Positions 41,943-52,569 of a stretch of DNA of 64,000 bases are shown one piece after another. The DNA is from Gracilaria domingensis (taxonomy: Eukaryota > Rhodophyta > Florideophyceae > Gracilariales > Gracilariaceae), in NCBI GenBank assembly GCA_022539475.1, contig VCMS01000005.1, positions 525,225-589,224 on the forward strand, in the 5' to 3' direction. Made by a program: the position numbers and the translations under genes. Below the pieces are notes generated by a model. It did no database searches. It had not been told where the DNA came from and saw nothing but the letters and a program-made list of their open reading frames with translations. Within the stretch, counting starts at the first letter, position 1, and every line of letters starts with the position of its first letter.

Positions 41943-42698
41943 ATGGCAGCCTTCGTTTCTTCTGTGTTTCGTATAGCCGCGAATCCAGGCACGAAAGCCA
42001 CTCGATGCACTTTTCGAAGCACTTTAATGCCTCAGCGCACCTTGCGCTCAGGAGCAAGATTACCCTCCTGCAATCGGACTGTAACATCAATGGCGACCCC
42101 TAAGACGACGAACAAAGTGTTCTTTGATGTTGAAATTGATGGCAAGAACGAGGGACGGATTGAGTTTGCTTTGTTTGGGGAGCAAGTTCCGAAAACTGTT
42201 GAGAACTTTCGCGCGTTGTGCACTGGTGAGAAGGGATTTGGCTACAAAGGATGTGGTTTCCATCGCGTTATAAATGGATTTATGCTACAGGTATGTGTAC
42301 AAATCAGGATCGTTTGATCCCTGTTCTTCTGAACGATGATGTGGTGGTGCTAACCGTGAGTACGATTTGATGTGCTTTGTAATGAATAGGGGGGTGATTT
42401 CACAAGAGGGGATGGTACTGGAGGTAAGTCGATCTATGGAGAACGTTTTGAGGATGAAGCATTTGTGATTCCGCACTCAGATCCTGGATTGCTCTCGATG
42501 GCGAACTCGGGTCCTAATACGAATGGATCACAGTTCTTCATTACAACAGTTCCATGTCCTTGGTTGGACGGCAAACATGTCGTTTTTGGTCAGGTGACAG
42601 GCGGCATGGATTTGGTGAAAAAAATAGAGGTGGGACCAACAGATGGCATGGACAGGCCGAAGAAGACGGTTGTCATTTCTGAATGCGGTGAACTGTGA
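41943..42698 (+). CDS. cyclophilin (peptidyl-prolyl isomerase), possible dual start
   Basis: Two exons with a 99-nt intron (42291-42389; GTATGTGTAC donor, AATGAATAG acceptor; junction FMLQ/GGDF). The domain is complete: [72 protein letters not shown]. The catalytic arginine of FHRV and the cyclosporin-site tryptophan (PWLDGKH) are present. ATG at 42090 ([13 protein letters not shown]) is the usual cytosolic start. ATG at 41943 adds 49 residues rich in Arg, Ser and Thr ([18 protein letters not shown]), which look like an organellar presequence. Both starts in one frame suggest dual targeting; only transcripts would decide. Confidence 0.9.
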
Positions 42699-43086
42699 GC
42701 TAACAAGTGACACGTTAGGAGTGATGAAACCCATTGGTCCTTTACATCAGATACGATTGTTGAAGATGATTGGTTATGGTACACACCGATTATATGTGAC
42801 TATTGTAAAGCTCTAACTGGCTTCTAAGCCGATAGGTTTGAATAAGCAGTAGACGTTTTCCTTGTAGAAGCAAACCCTTTTCCCAACAGCAGGACAAAAC
42901 ACGCGAATGAGGCGCGTTTTCAAATGAAATGAACGTGAGACGAGAAGAAGGTATTCGGGCGGGGCATTGTACGATAAGAACGTGACACCATTTTCAAGAC
43001 AAGCACAGGAAGCATGTACAAGGCACGTCAACACCATGTCGACGACCCAAAGAAAGCCCGAAATGGGAGGCAACTCTCGCAAAGCC

Positions 43087-43413
43087 TCACTGCGGATGAT
43101 AAGGGCAGCGAGCCTTCTGTTCAGTTTCGACCTTGTTGGTATCCGCATGGAAGAGCGGAGGAGCATCAAGACTAAAATGTTGGGGCGAGCTGATAGTCAA
43201 TCCTTGCGGAATCGCACGTGGAACGAACGAAGGTAGGACGGGGCATTTCCTGTTTCGATGAATGGGAGATCGCAACATTTGCAGGTTCCAGCCCGCTGTG
43301 CAGGTTAGGCGTCGCAGCTCGTCGTAGTTCGGGGGCGGAAGGGCCGGCCCATTTTCCGGGAGAAGTTGCACTTGAGACAGGGCCTGGGGAGGTACGCTAA
43401 GCTGTTCAGCCAT
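43087..43413 (-). CDS. small hypothetical protein
   Basis: ATG at 43413 gives 108 residues (MAEQLSVPPQALSQVQLLPE). It is proline-rich near the start, with a possible amphipathic stretch NYDELRRLTCTAGWNLQML. The open frame continues upstream to 43647 without a better start. No family recognised. The gene faces away from the KDM5-like gene. It could be an orphan or the first exon of a spliced gene; I saw no firm splice site. Confidence 0.3.
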   Translation of the reverse strand: MAEQLSVPPQALSQVQLLPENGPALPPPNYDELRRLTCTAGWNLQMLRSPIHRNRKCPVLPSFVPRAIPQGLTISSPQHFSLDAPPLFHADTNKVETEQKARCPYHPQ

Positions 43414-44091
43414 TGTTTCGGAGTAGGGCGGAGAGGCGCGGGGCGTGATGAGAGTAGGCGTGCGGGGTCTGCGGGAGTACTTCGCGACGAGTGAACAAAG
43501 GAGTTTTAAGTATCGGTAAGGAGCGACCGCAGGGGTGGAGGAGCTGAGCGCGGAGCCGAAGTCCGCACGTAGGGGACGCACGAATGCAACGTTTGAGATA
43601 GATGACGCATTGACGCGCGTTGTTAAGACAGGGCCTGGTCTTAACAAACCTGAGTTGCGGCAGATTTGAGATGCAACACGCCATCTGCGTGGAACGAATC
43701 TCTGTCGTTAATTATCTTCGACGGGCCCGCGTGGCCACCTGTTCCGAAAAATCGCCCGCCCTCAGCAATTTCCGTGCGCAAAGGTTTTCTGTCAGCTGCA
43801 TTACAGAGCGCCCACGTGGTACAAAACACCGCCGCCGGAACTGCCAATCAAAACGAGCAGCGCTCAGCAAACAAAGGCGCAGCGCCGCAACGCTGCGCAT
43901 TCGAAACTCGTCATCGTCGCGTGTCTCCTCCATGAGTGTACAAGCCAATCGCCACCCCCTTGTCCGCTCCAGCCTTGCGGTTTGCTCCTTTTGAGTCCAA
44001 CCCCCCCCCCCCCCCCCCCCCCTCTTCCCCTCGCGTTCTTCACTCGATACCCCGCCTGCATATTTCTCCTCTGTCCGCTCGGATCACCGCA
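43414..44091. promoter_or_regulatory. divergent region with a 22-base poly-C tract
   Basis: 44001-44022 is an uninterrupted run of 22 C, about 70 bp before the KDM5-like start. It would lie in the 5' leader or promoter. Such runs can form i-motif or, on the opposite strand, G-quadruplex structures. Confidence 0.6.
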
Positions 44092-46107
44092 ATGGAAAAC
44101 CGCACCGTTCAGGACGCCCCCGTTATCCGTCCCACCATCGAGGAGATGGACAACTTTGCGGAGCTCACCGCGAGAGCATCAGATATGGCGATGCGCTACG
44201 GGGCTGTGCTTATAGATCCCCCGCCAGAGTGGAGGCCTCCGCCATTGAGAATGTACTCATCCTCCCGCTTTTTCGTGCGCACACAAGTTCTGCCAGAATC
44301 TCCCTTTGTGGATCCCCACTTTATTCGCAACCTGAACAAAGCTGGCCAGCAGCAAGCAAAGCGGAGAAGAAGCGATTCTGAAAGGTCAACAAACCGAACG
44401 AGTGGAGAACGCGCGACCGAAACCCTTGGTAAGACAGAAGACGTTCTTTATCAAACAAATCGTCAAACGCCCCACGAAAGCGCAAAAAACACGCAGCAGA
44501 CAGCCAACACCTTGAGCATCGATGTCATTGAAGACGATGACGATGATGATTGTGTTCAACTGCAAGAGACAATCCGCAAGAAGCCTTCACGAGCCCCACG
44601 AAAGCGCAAACCTGCACAGCAAAACTCGTTAGTATTCAATCAAGACGATGAGGGGCGCCTAACGAAACCTATTACTTTCAGCTTTTCTGATTCCCCGATA
44701 TCTCTTCACGCTTATAAAAGGAGGGCTGAGACGAACCTCAGCAATCTACATCGCAAGCTATGCGCCGATGAAACATGGAGTTCTCGGATTAGCACCACGG
44801 ATGACAGTTGGGTGAGGGACGTCAAATGTCTAGAAGAGCTGTTTTGGCACTCCATGCGGACGGGTCTGGATGGCAAACCATTAAGCGTTGACTACGGCGT
44901 TGACGTCGAAGCAGAAGGAGCGTTTGACACTCAAGACATGTCGTACGCCGAGTGGTACGGCTGCAAGGGAAAGAAAGCGCATCCGCAGACCAAGAAAAGG
45001 CCGAGAGCAGAACCTCAGTTCGCACGAAGACGGAAAGAGAATGCCCCAATCGCAAGTCGCCATGTTGGGAATGTCAATGACGACAGTCTCCTGAGACATC
45101 TTCCCAACATGCCGGGTATAAACCATTCCATGTACTACGTGGGACAGCTATTCACCCGCTTTTGCTGGCACACAGAGGATGGATTCCTGAATTCCATATC
45201 TTACTTGCATGAAGGAAGTGCCGAAAAGATCTGGTATGCGATACCTCCGCGGGACGCACCGAAGTTTGAAGAATATGCGGGTGCGAATATATTTTCTCCA
45301 GCAATTGCGGATGAAGAAGGATCCGGGCAGGCATTGTTGATGAACAAAACGACAATGTTTGACCCAAGAGAGATCGCGCGTCATGGGGTACCGGTCTACC
45401 GCGTCACGCACCGCGCAAGATCTATTGTTGTCACGGGGCCCCGAGCGTATCACGCGGGATTCAATTGCGGCTTCAATATCGCAGAAGCAGTAAACTTCGC
45501 TCACCCTTCATGGTTTCCTTTGGGACGGGAGGCTTCACAGTCTGCACGAAGAATGTTGAAGCCCCTCTGCATTCCTTGGGAATACCTGCTTTACCATGAG
45601 GCGAAGGCGATACAAACTTCTTTGCTTCCACGCGTTCGTGAAGGAGATCTGCCTCATCGGATGCGAACTCATGCGGCAATCGTGGCGAAGGAACTGGGGC
45701 GTGTCATTCGCGAAGGAGAGGAGATGATAACGGAACATGCACGGCAAGAAAACTTGCGTGTTAAGATGATCACAGAGATGACTGCGGCCGTCAACAAGTG
45801 CCAAGTAGGTCCCGAATACGGACTCGGAGCGGGGATTGTATGCACAGTGTGTGGCCATGCATGTCATTTTTATGCCAAGGTGTGCGGATGTTGCGAAGGT
45901 GGCGAAGAAGCTCGATGTACCGAGCACTTCAACGCGCAACTTCCGCTTTGCGAGAAAAAAGGACACACGCCGGTGCTGGTCCGCAGGCACGACCCCGTTA
46001 TGCTTCTCGACGTACTGGACGATGTCGAAGAAGTTGCTGGTGTGAAGGCCAGCGCAGAAGATCGCTACAAGCCAAGGGCTTCTTGCGGCCTTGGCAGACA
46101 CCACTGA
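44092..46107 (+). CDS. JmjC histone demethylase, KDM5/JARID1-like
   Basis: ATG at 44092 (MENRTVQDAPVIRP) gives 671 residues; the open frame upstream crosses the poly-C tract and is unlikely to be used. Order of domains: JmjN (APVIRPTIEEMDNFAELTARA to GAVLIDPPPEWRPP), a disordered charged segment, JmjC (MYYVGQLFTRFCWHTEDGFL with the iron-binding His and Glu; the distal His in YHAGFNCGFNIAEA), and a C5HC2 zinc finger (CTVCGHACHFYAKVCGCCEG ... CTEHF). This layout, without ARID or PHD, matches the plant-type KDM5 group that removes methyl groups from H3K4. No FYRN/FYRC is seen. Nuclear, 2-oxoglutarate and Fe(II) dependent. Confidence 0.88.
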   Translation: MENRTVQDAPVIRPTIEEMDNFAELTARASDMAMRYGAVLIDPPPEWRPPPLRMYSSSRFFVRTQVLPESPFVDPHFIRNLNKAGQQQAKRRRSDSERSTNRTSGERATETLGKTEDVLYQTNRQTPHESAKNTQQTANTLSIDVIEDDDDDDCVQLQETIRKKPSRAPRKRKPAQQNSLVFNQDDEGRLTKPITFSFSDSPISLHAYKRRAETNLSNLHRKLCADETWSSRISTTDDSWVRDVKCLEELFWHSMRTGLDGKPLSVDYGVDVEAEGAFDTQDMSYAEWYGCKGKKAHPQTKKRPRAEPQFARRRKENAPIASRHVGNVNDDSLLRHLPNMPGINHSMYYVGQLFTRFCWHTEDGFLNSISYLHEGSAEKIWYAIPPRDAPKFEEYAGANIFSPAIADEEGSGQALLMNKTTMFDPREIARHGVPVYRVTHRARSIVVTGPRAYHAGFNCGFNIAEAVNFAHPSWFPLGREASQSARRMLKPLCIPWEYLLYHEAKAIQTSLLPRVREGDLPHRMRTHAAIVAKELGRVIREGEEMITEHARQENLRVKMITEMTAAVNKCQVGPEYGLGAGIVCTVCGHACHFYAKVCGCCEGGEEARCTEHFNAQLPLCEKKGHTPVLVRRHDPVMLLDVLDDVEEVAGVKASAEDRYKPRASCGLGRHH

Positions 46108-47238
46108 GAAAGTCTGGGTTATCCTTGCGGTTAGATCTTTTGAGCGCAATGGGTCGCGAATCTCCGAAGACCAAGAGGAAGAAAGAAAGTTCCAGTCGTG
46201 AGCGGAGGAAGAAACCGCGATCAAGTCGCAAATATGTGCACTTCGAAGTTGACCACGATGGGCAAACTGTCAAGTGAGGTAGGGAATGCACCCGACAGTT
46301 GTACCTTAGACTTAATGGAGTGAGCCCGATTAACTGCAACTTGATTTCTTGGCTTCTTCTCGACCATAACTGTTACAAAGTTAGATGGCAATCTTTGAAC
46401 ATAAAATAACCACTTCCTAACAAGTAGCGATGAAGATCCCAACTATCCATAACGGGCGAGAGAGCGACATTGGATCCTTTCTCGATCCGTTACGGTCCAT
46501 GCATAGTGAGACGACAATCTGTGCTTATAAGATTATTGCAGGGCAACGAAGAGATCCAAAGAATGCAAGTGAACCACTCTTCAGGAGAAAGTTGAGGGGT
46601 CAAAAGCCAGTGACTTGCAGTCACTTTTTCACGAGCAACTTCAATTCACCCATGGTCAAAGGTTGTTCAATGCACCCTCCCATCCACTTCGGAAATATCC
46701 GCAGAAGTCTAAATAGTCCGATTCGACCGTACCTCCGGTATCAAGGGTGATGCGTGAAAGCTTCACGCGGAGTGAAACTTCCACGGTGAAACTGTCCCGT
46801 GATCTGCCCGTAGAGCAGGAATCTCTCTGCGTATCTTCGACTGTAAAGCCACTAAAAAGCTACGTGTAACTAGGTGCCGTGTGCAGTTCAGCACGCTAGC
46901 CTTCTAGCCCTCTTTGTGTCCTGACCTATGATACATCGCGAGCTGTGGCACAGAAACTGCACCAAAAGGCTAAGAGCGTTAGCTGGGAACTGACCGCGCG
47001 AGAAGAGGGCTATTGCATATCTTCCACTGACGACACATGTTCTCGATGAGTATCTACGAGCTTTCTGTTTCGAAATGATTGCGATGTTTACATGGTTGGG
47101 ATGCTCGAACTCGGTAGTGTCCGGATTCCCTGACACTCCAGCTTCAAACACAGCTTTTCTGTCTCTAACACATATGTTACCCCAAAAATATCAGTCAGAA
47201 AGTGAGTGAACAAAACATCTGCTTGCTACTGAAATGTT
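46108..47238. other. 1.1-kb intergenic region, nothing recognised
   Basis: Several short open stretches but no family. It includes inverted words around GAAGCTTCACGC and GTGAAACT near 46755-46790. No gene, RNA or element that I can support. Confidence 0.5.
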
Positions 47239-49008
47239 CTACAGAACTGGTGAGTGAGGTGCGGATCGACGCGACAGAACTCGATGCATTGGTGAGTCAG
47301 CCAGTCGATCGTGAGGCATCAAGTCATTCATTTCCCTCCACGACATTTCTGGACTCACAAGACCAATATTGGTAACACGGCTAGTGTACAGACATGCATA
47401 ATCCTCAACTTGCTCAGCAAAACGGGAGTTTTGCATACCTGTCTTGAACAATTGGCCCCAAATAGGATGAAAAGTGCCATGATATTCATCAACGAGTCTC
47501 GCAATGTCATCGTGAGAAATCTCTAGCTCCCTCCGCGCCACAGACAGTTCCTGTTGAATATCAGCTGTCTTAGCCGGCGATAAGCTGTGACCACTCACCA
47601 ATTCACCTTCCAATCGATCCACCCATTCATCCAAATCATTCCTCTTGTCTCTCATTTCTTCAAGCTCGGCTCGAAGCGCTCGCGTTCTTCGGTCGTACAT
47701 GGTGTTGATTTCATGTTCCAGTTCCGGCACAATGAGCATTGTCCGCCAGCCAAGAGTACGCTTGGTTCTCAGCACGTCAGAGTAAATATGATCTCCCACG
47801 TACAATAACTGAGTGCCGTTCAAGATGTTGAGCATGTCGTGGAGATGAGTGAAGTTTCCACCTTGGAAGCATTTACCTCTCGAGAGATATTGTTCAGCGG
47901 TCTCACCATAGACACCTTCGGTATTTGAGAGCGTGCCGTCCTTGGGATCGCAACGGAACAGGGGTAATCTAGGATTGAGCAAAAACGCAGGCTTCGCGGA
48001 ACCAGTAATGATTACATCAAACAGGTCAATCCATTGTCCACTTGGCTCTTCTTCATAGAGATAGTTCATCACGACATCAGTGTAGTTCCACAGGGAGTTT
48101 GTCAGCAAAAAGACTTTTCTGCCAGAGCGCTTCAGTTTTCTGAGCATTGGAATAAGGGACGGATCTCTCAATATGAAACGCTTTGGATCTTCGGCGACCT
48201 TGTCTTTGATAGAACCGTCTCGATGGCACATATCAACGCTCTTTCTGACGTCCTTATAGATCCGCATGTAGTCTTGCTGAATTTGACCAGGATGATCATC
48301 CTTGTATTGCACAACGGCGCTGAACAGAAAGGCATCGGGCAATGCGAACATGGCGTCGAGAACGGCAAAACGCGGTTCGGAGAAACCGCCGCCAGACTTG
48401 GTTATCTTATCATACATGTCAGTTCGCTCTTTCTTGGACAATTGCCTGAAACCGTGCAAGGCGCGCTTGACATACTTGTGACGATCAAGCTTGAGGATGT
48501 TTCCACGCTCCTTGTCAACGACAAGGCCGCGAATAAAGTAAGAGTGGTCGTACTTGGTAGCAAGCAATGGTTCCGGATAACCGAGGTTATGCACGAGCTT
48601 TTCCAAAGCATGGGTGGCGGAAAGAGTTTCGAATTGTTCGCTGTTATACATGACGAGGGTGTAGTCCATATCGAATCCAATGGCCTTTATCTTGGACATG
48701 TTCAATGCCCTGTTGCACAGAATTTCACCGCGGTACTCATTGGTACCAGTGGTGACCTTGAGCAAAGGCGACGCAGTGTTATAACTCATAGCAGCACGAG
48801 GAACGTTACACAAAAAACCAGCGAAAGAGTGGGCACGGGAAGAACGAAACAACGGCGAGGAAGCAGAAGAGGAAACAAACGAAGAACGCGCGGAAGCGAG
48901 GGAAGAGGCGGAGGTGGAGGCGGAGAAGAAGAGGGTGCGCTTATAAAGAGGAGCGCTGGAAACAAAAGCGGCGAGCGGGCGCAGTTGGCGCGAAGTGGAA
49001 GCACGCAT
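47239..49008 (-). CDS. cytosolic-type purine 5'-nucleotidase (NT5C2/HAD-IG family), with long presequence
   Basis: 589 residues in one exon. The first 70 residues are Ser/Ala/Arg-rich without acids (MRASTSRQLRPLAAFVSSAP ... SSASSPLFRSSRAHSF), resembling an organellar transit peptide, with Met74 as an internal start. The catalytic HAD motif FDMDYTLVMYNS is near residue 113, motif II is FLLTNSLWNYTDVVMNY and motif IV is LYVGDHIYSDVL. The HAD-IG family, including human NT5C2, dephosphorylates IMP/GMP. A helical segment with EELEEMRDKRNDLDEWVDRL near residue 450 is as in NT5C2/NT5DC proteins. Head to head with WRAP73. Confidence 0.88.
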   Translation of the reverse strand: MRASTSRQLRPLAAFVSSAPLYKRTLFFSASTSASSLASARSSFVSSSASSPLFRSSRAHSFAGFLCNVPRAAMSYNTASPLLKVTTGTNEYRGEILCNRALNMSKIKAIGFDMDYTLVMYNSEQFETLSATHALEKLVHNLGYPEPLLATKYDHSYFIRGLVVDKERGNILKLDRHKYVKRALHGFRQLSKKERTDMYDKITKSGGGFSEPRFAVLDAMFALPDAFLFSAVVQYKDDHPGQIQQDYMRIYKDVRKSVDMCHRDGSIKDKVAEDPKRFILRDPSLIPMLRKLKRSGRKVFLLTNSLWNYTDVVMNYLYEEEPSGQWIDLFDVIITGSAKPAFLLNPRLPLFRCDPKDGTLSNTEGVYGETAEQYLSRGKCFQGGNFTHLHDMLNILNGTQLLYVGDHIYSDVLRTKRTLGWRTMLIVPELEHEINTMYDRRTRALRAELEEMRDKRNDLDEWVDRLEGELVSGHSLSPAKTADIQQELSVARRELEISHDDIARLVDEYHGTFHPIWGQLFKTGMQNSRFAEQVEDYACLYTSRVTNIGLVSPEMSWREMNDLMPHDRLADSPMHRVLSRRSAPHSPVL

Positions 49009-49542
49009 GACGGCACATAAAATGTGTGACGCAACACGGCGGCAGTCAGAATTTCGTGAGCAGCGGGTAAGTCGTCTCGGTGATATCTACGCGCGCTGCC
49101 GAAGCGGGTCGCAGAAACCGATGGGCGGCGCCTCTGGCGAGTTCGCAGAAACGAGCCGTTGCCGTGGGGGCACGCGCGTGCGCCGCACCGATGCGTCTGA
49201 GGTGCCACGGGCGGGTGCCACGCGCGCGCCACCGACTTGGGCGCCACGCGTGTATGTAAGCGTGGCTGACCTTACGCGCAGCCGCCTTTCGCGTACGCCG
49301 CTGACGCGCTGGCAGCGCGGCAGCAGAAGCAAACAATCTCGAAGGTATCACGTCGCTCCGCGCACTGCGCACTTGGCTGCGCACTGCGCATGGCGCGCCG
49401 CAACGCGCCATGGCGCTTCAAATTCAAATCTGCTTTTGAAAACTGGCGCGTCGAGCAACCGCGACGTCTGCTTCGGAAGCTGTGCTTCCCGCCCGCCTCC
49501 GCTCGCCGTCGCCGCCGTCCGCGAGCGCTTGCCGAAGGCGCA
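49009..49542. promoter_or_regulatory. divergent GC-rich promoter region
   Basis: About 530 bp shared by NT5C2-type and WRAP73 genes, very GC-rich with many GCGC steps (for example around 49281-49400, rich in CGCACTGCGC). The open frame from 49390 into WRAP73 (MARRNAPWRFK) is possible N-terminal extension but less likely than ATG 49543. Confidence 0.5.
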
Positions 49543-51060
49543 ATGGAGTACTCCGCCCCCACGCCCGTGTCCAAAGGACTTGTGTCCCCGTCGCCGCGCT
49601 CCCCGCTTCTCGCCTGCGCCAACGGCAACGTCTTGGAAATTCATCACACCCACACGTCAGCACTGCATCATAGCATCACCACTGCTGCGCCCATCACCCA
49701 TCTCTCATGGGCGTTTTCGCAGCACCACGGCGAGCTTGTTGCCGCCGCCTCCGCGCCTACCAACTGTGTGGTTATCGTTGCTGCGGAGAGCGGCACCGTG
49801 CTTTCCGACATTCTTGATACGCCACTTCGAATCTCTTCTGTCCATTTTTCGCCCGGTCTTTCTCCGGTGCTTGCTGTGCTGTATGAGAGGGGGGTGGCGC
49901 TTAACATTTTCTGCCCCTTTCGTGCTGTGCACTTGGGCATGTTGCCGCTTCCAAAGCTCTATCGTTCCGCATGGGTACACGATTTTTCCGCCTGCGGCAA
50001 TATGCTCGTCACTGTTAGTCGTAAGAAGGGCCGCGATACGCTGTGCATCATAGCGTGCAAAACAGCTCAGGTGCTACGCTCTATGCGACTGGACGAAAAC
50101 ATTGGCATAAACGACATTGTTGGAATCAAGTGTCTCCGAAACAATGCTGGCATTGTTGTGTGGGGTTCGCCCACGGATCATGAGCATTCGTATGCTTTTC
50201 TCTCTTGGTCCGGTCGAATCATGTTTCATCACTCTCCCGAAGCGCATGTTCCAAGTCGCATTACCTCTGTTCGGAGCGTCAAATTTAATGGTGCTCATTC
50301 TATAATGGCTATTTGTGCCTTCGATGATTTGTTGTCTTTAATTGACATTCATCGCTGGGCCCTTATAAAGCAGTTTGCGCATCGCTCTCCGGATATTAGC
50401 GAGCTACATCCTCCAATCGTTTACCGTGAACGCAGCAAGTCAATCCAAAACAGTGAAAACTCTCCTCCGAATTCTAATGCTTCTCGCATTCCACGAGCTC
50501 GCAGAAGTGTTCGCAGTCGCTCGAAAAGCGCTTCCAAGGAGAAGAAGAAAGCGGTTCGAGCTAGTTACTTCGAGATTGTAAACAGCGAGAATGAGGTGGA
50601 AATTACAAAACGAGTACGCACATTCAGCCAAAAGAGCACCGCGATTGGTGGTGTGTCTATGTGCGAGTTCGCTCCAAATGGGCGATATATTGCAACTCGA
50701 ACGGAGAGCGCGTCAAACGTAGTCTACGTTTGGGACGTACTCAATCTTTGTCTTTCCACGCTTCTTATACTGGAACAAGATGTAACCTGTTTCAAATGGA
50801 GCAACGTTTCGAACGATCCTAAACGGAATATAGACGACTGTCAACTAGCAATTGTATGTGGGGGTGATTGCTTGTATCTGTGGAAGGCTGGGGGTGCCGC
50901 TTCGCTCAATGTTTCTGATCATATTCGATGGCGGAGCCGTTTCTGTGCGAGGAAAGTTGAATGGCTACATGATAACACCGTGGTAGTTGTCACTGACGGC
51001 GTCTCCGCAAAGGCCTTTTTAACAGTCTTTGTTACAACGCCGAGCGCCGTTGGTGAGTGA
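49543..51060 (+). CDS. WRAP73: WRAP73 (WDR8)-like WD-repeat protein
   Basis: ATG at 49543 (MEYSAPTPVSKGL) gives 505 residues. The WD repeats are divergent, but order and key phrases match WRAP73: HPPIVYRE after the first propeller (human PKIVVYKE), and the strong block MCEFAPNGRYIATRTESASN ... VWDVLNLCLSTLLILEQD ... FKWSN. A low-complexity basic insert (RIPRARRSVRSRSKSASKEK) lies between propellers, around residues 320-350. WRAP73 binds SSX2IP/Msd1 at centrosomes and spindle poles. Red algae lack canonical centrioles, so its role would concern spindle-pole or microtubule anchoring (inference). Confidence 0.8.
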   Translation: MEYSAPTPVSKGLVSPSPRSPLLACANGNVLEIHHTHTSALHHSITTAAPITHLSWAFSQHHGELVAAASAPTNCVVIVAAESGTVLSDILDTPLRISSVHFSPGLSPVLAVLYERGVALNIFCPFRAVHLGMLPLPKLYRSAWVHDFSACGNMLVTVSRKKGRDTLCIIACKTAQVLRSMRLDENIGINDIVGIKCLRNNAGIVVWGSPTDHEHSYAFLSWSGRIMFHHSPEAHVPSRITSVRSVKFNGAHSIMAICAFDDLLSLIDIHRWALIKQFAHRSPDISELHPPIVYRERSKSIQNSENSPPNSNASRIPRARRSVRSRSKSASKEKKKAVRASYFEIVNSENEVEITKRVRTFSQKSTAIGGVSMCEFAPNGRYIATRTESASNVVYVWDVLNLCLSTLLILEQDVTCFKWSNVSNDPKRNIDDCQLAIVCGGDCLYLWKAGGAASLNVSDHIRWRSRFCARKVEWLHDNTVVVVTDGVSAKAFLTVFVTTPSAVGE

Positions 51061-51749
51061 TGCCGACAAAGCTGTGGGTGTCGTTGTCCTTATGATTATG
51101 ACTAACATTCATTTATCACCTCGCGTTTTCAACTATTATACCAAGAATAGAAAAGCCCAGCAAACAAGAATGAAAACTTCTTAATTCTGTTCGGATAGAT
51201 GAGGGTGGTGAAGAATTCAGTTTCGGAATACAGTCCTATCACTGATAACAGACATATTAGTTATATGACTGTGGTATGATATCACCTTCCAGTTGTATAC
51301 CTGTCTTAACAGCCTTTGACCAACGTAGCACCATGAACTCCTCGAAGAAGCGAAGAAATGGCACCTGGGAATCCGAACAACTTGTGCTGCTCGGAATATG
51401 TCGAAAATCAGATGTATTGTGAATCGCTGGTGACGGAACTGATGAGCCAGCTCTGAACTTCTTTAGACTTCTATACTTTCGGTTAAACTTTGGAATAAAC
51501 GCAAGCCAAATGACGACGTGCTTTGTACTCATAAAGCGACCTTATTTTTCGAGTACGGATCCGAGAACATCCAGCATATCCTAAACTTCGAATCCAATAT
51601 TCCACAAGAAGAAGAACAAGATGATATATTCGCATCATGAAGCTTTGACAGAGAAAAGCAGTCGTACAGAACCACAACATTATTCTTTAAATGAAATGTA
51701 CGTCTACAACATCAGCCTAGATAGCTAAGACGATAATTAGAAAATGGCG

Positions 51750-51803
51750 TGAAAAGGTTTTGGCCTTCCTAGTGAGAGAACGTTTCTTTCAACAGAAACG
51801 TTC
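51750..51803 (+). mobile_element. LINE 3'-end relic
   Basis: ATTAGAAAATGGCGTGAAAAGG reads RKWREKVLAFLVRER, matching the LINE tails near 25.5, 26.3 and 41.7 kb. A 10-bp hairpin GAACGTTTCT...AGAAACGTTC follows at once (51778-51803). Confidence 0.5.
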
Positions 51804-51813
51804 TGTACTACCC

Positions 51814-51870
51814 TAACAGCCTAATTCCGGCGTGCTACAGAATCTGTAGCACGCCGGAATTAGGCTGTTA
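51814..51870. repeat. perfect 28-bp inverted repeat with a 1-nt spacer
   Basis: Left arm 51814-51841 begins TAACAGCCTAATTCCGG; right arm 51843-51870 is its exact complement. A loop of at least three bases would form from the arm ends. No flanking duplication found. Confidence 0.9.
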
Positions 51871-52569
51871 CACCCATAAACAGAGAGAGAGAGAGCCTAG
51901 ATAGCATCTAGTAACCGCTGCTAGTAACACCGCTGGAGCCCATATTCTGGCCGCAGCAATTTTGCCCGCTATAGTACGTGTAGAGTAAACGAAGAAGATT
52001 ATAAGATATGGTGAGAGAGTAGCCAGACGTAAATATCCATAGCTTCCAAATGGCATACTGTGAGACCGCCTTTGATTCGCTGAACGAACACTAAGAAGGG
52101 AGGGAGGATAGAATGGTGACATTCTCACAAGGTCGCACGTACTGGCTTTGGCGTAACCTGTGGCCTATTCCGAGTTTGCCCCGTCAATTTGTGAATTGAC
52201 GACAAAGTTCCGCGTGACGTTAGTGTCAAGTTGCTCCCAGCTTCATTTATAGTACTTTCGTGGACGCACATAGATAAGCCTCGGGCAGCAACTACCAGAT
52301 CAGTTTGAAGATACTAAGTAGCGCTGGCAAAACACTAAAGTATACGCAGGGTAAATACTGAGCAGATGTTTAAGAGATGACTTCTAGATAAACCGTCACA
52401 TGCTGGACTTTGAAGCCGACCATGACGACAAGTACGCAAACCATCGGCAGAAAAACTGCTTATAAACACACAAAGCACGCAATTTGACTGCGAATACGAC
52501 GCCGTAGACAGTCACAAATACATACTCGAATACCCATAGAACAATTTGCGATGAACCAATAGCATGGGA

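Larger units (their letters stand above)
51061..52569. other. 1.5-kb intergenic region with LINE relic and hairpins
   Basis: No gene. A LINE terminal motif (KWREKVLAFLVRER, plus strand, about 51750-51795), a 10-bp hairpin and a 28-bp perfect hairpin lie between 51740 and 51870. Confidence 0.6.

Noticed and set aside
43936-44091. N-terminal extension of the KDM5-like protein through the poly-C run (proline repeat)
   Set aside because: Depends on the exact length of a homopolymer and adds no conserved sequence; ATG 44092 starts just before the JmjN domain.
48034-49020. 328-codon plus-strand open frame
   Set aside because: It is antisense to the NT5C2-type gene and has no family; open by codon composition.
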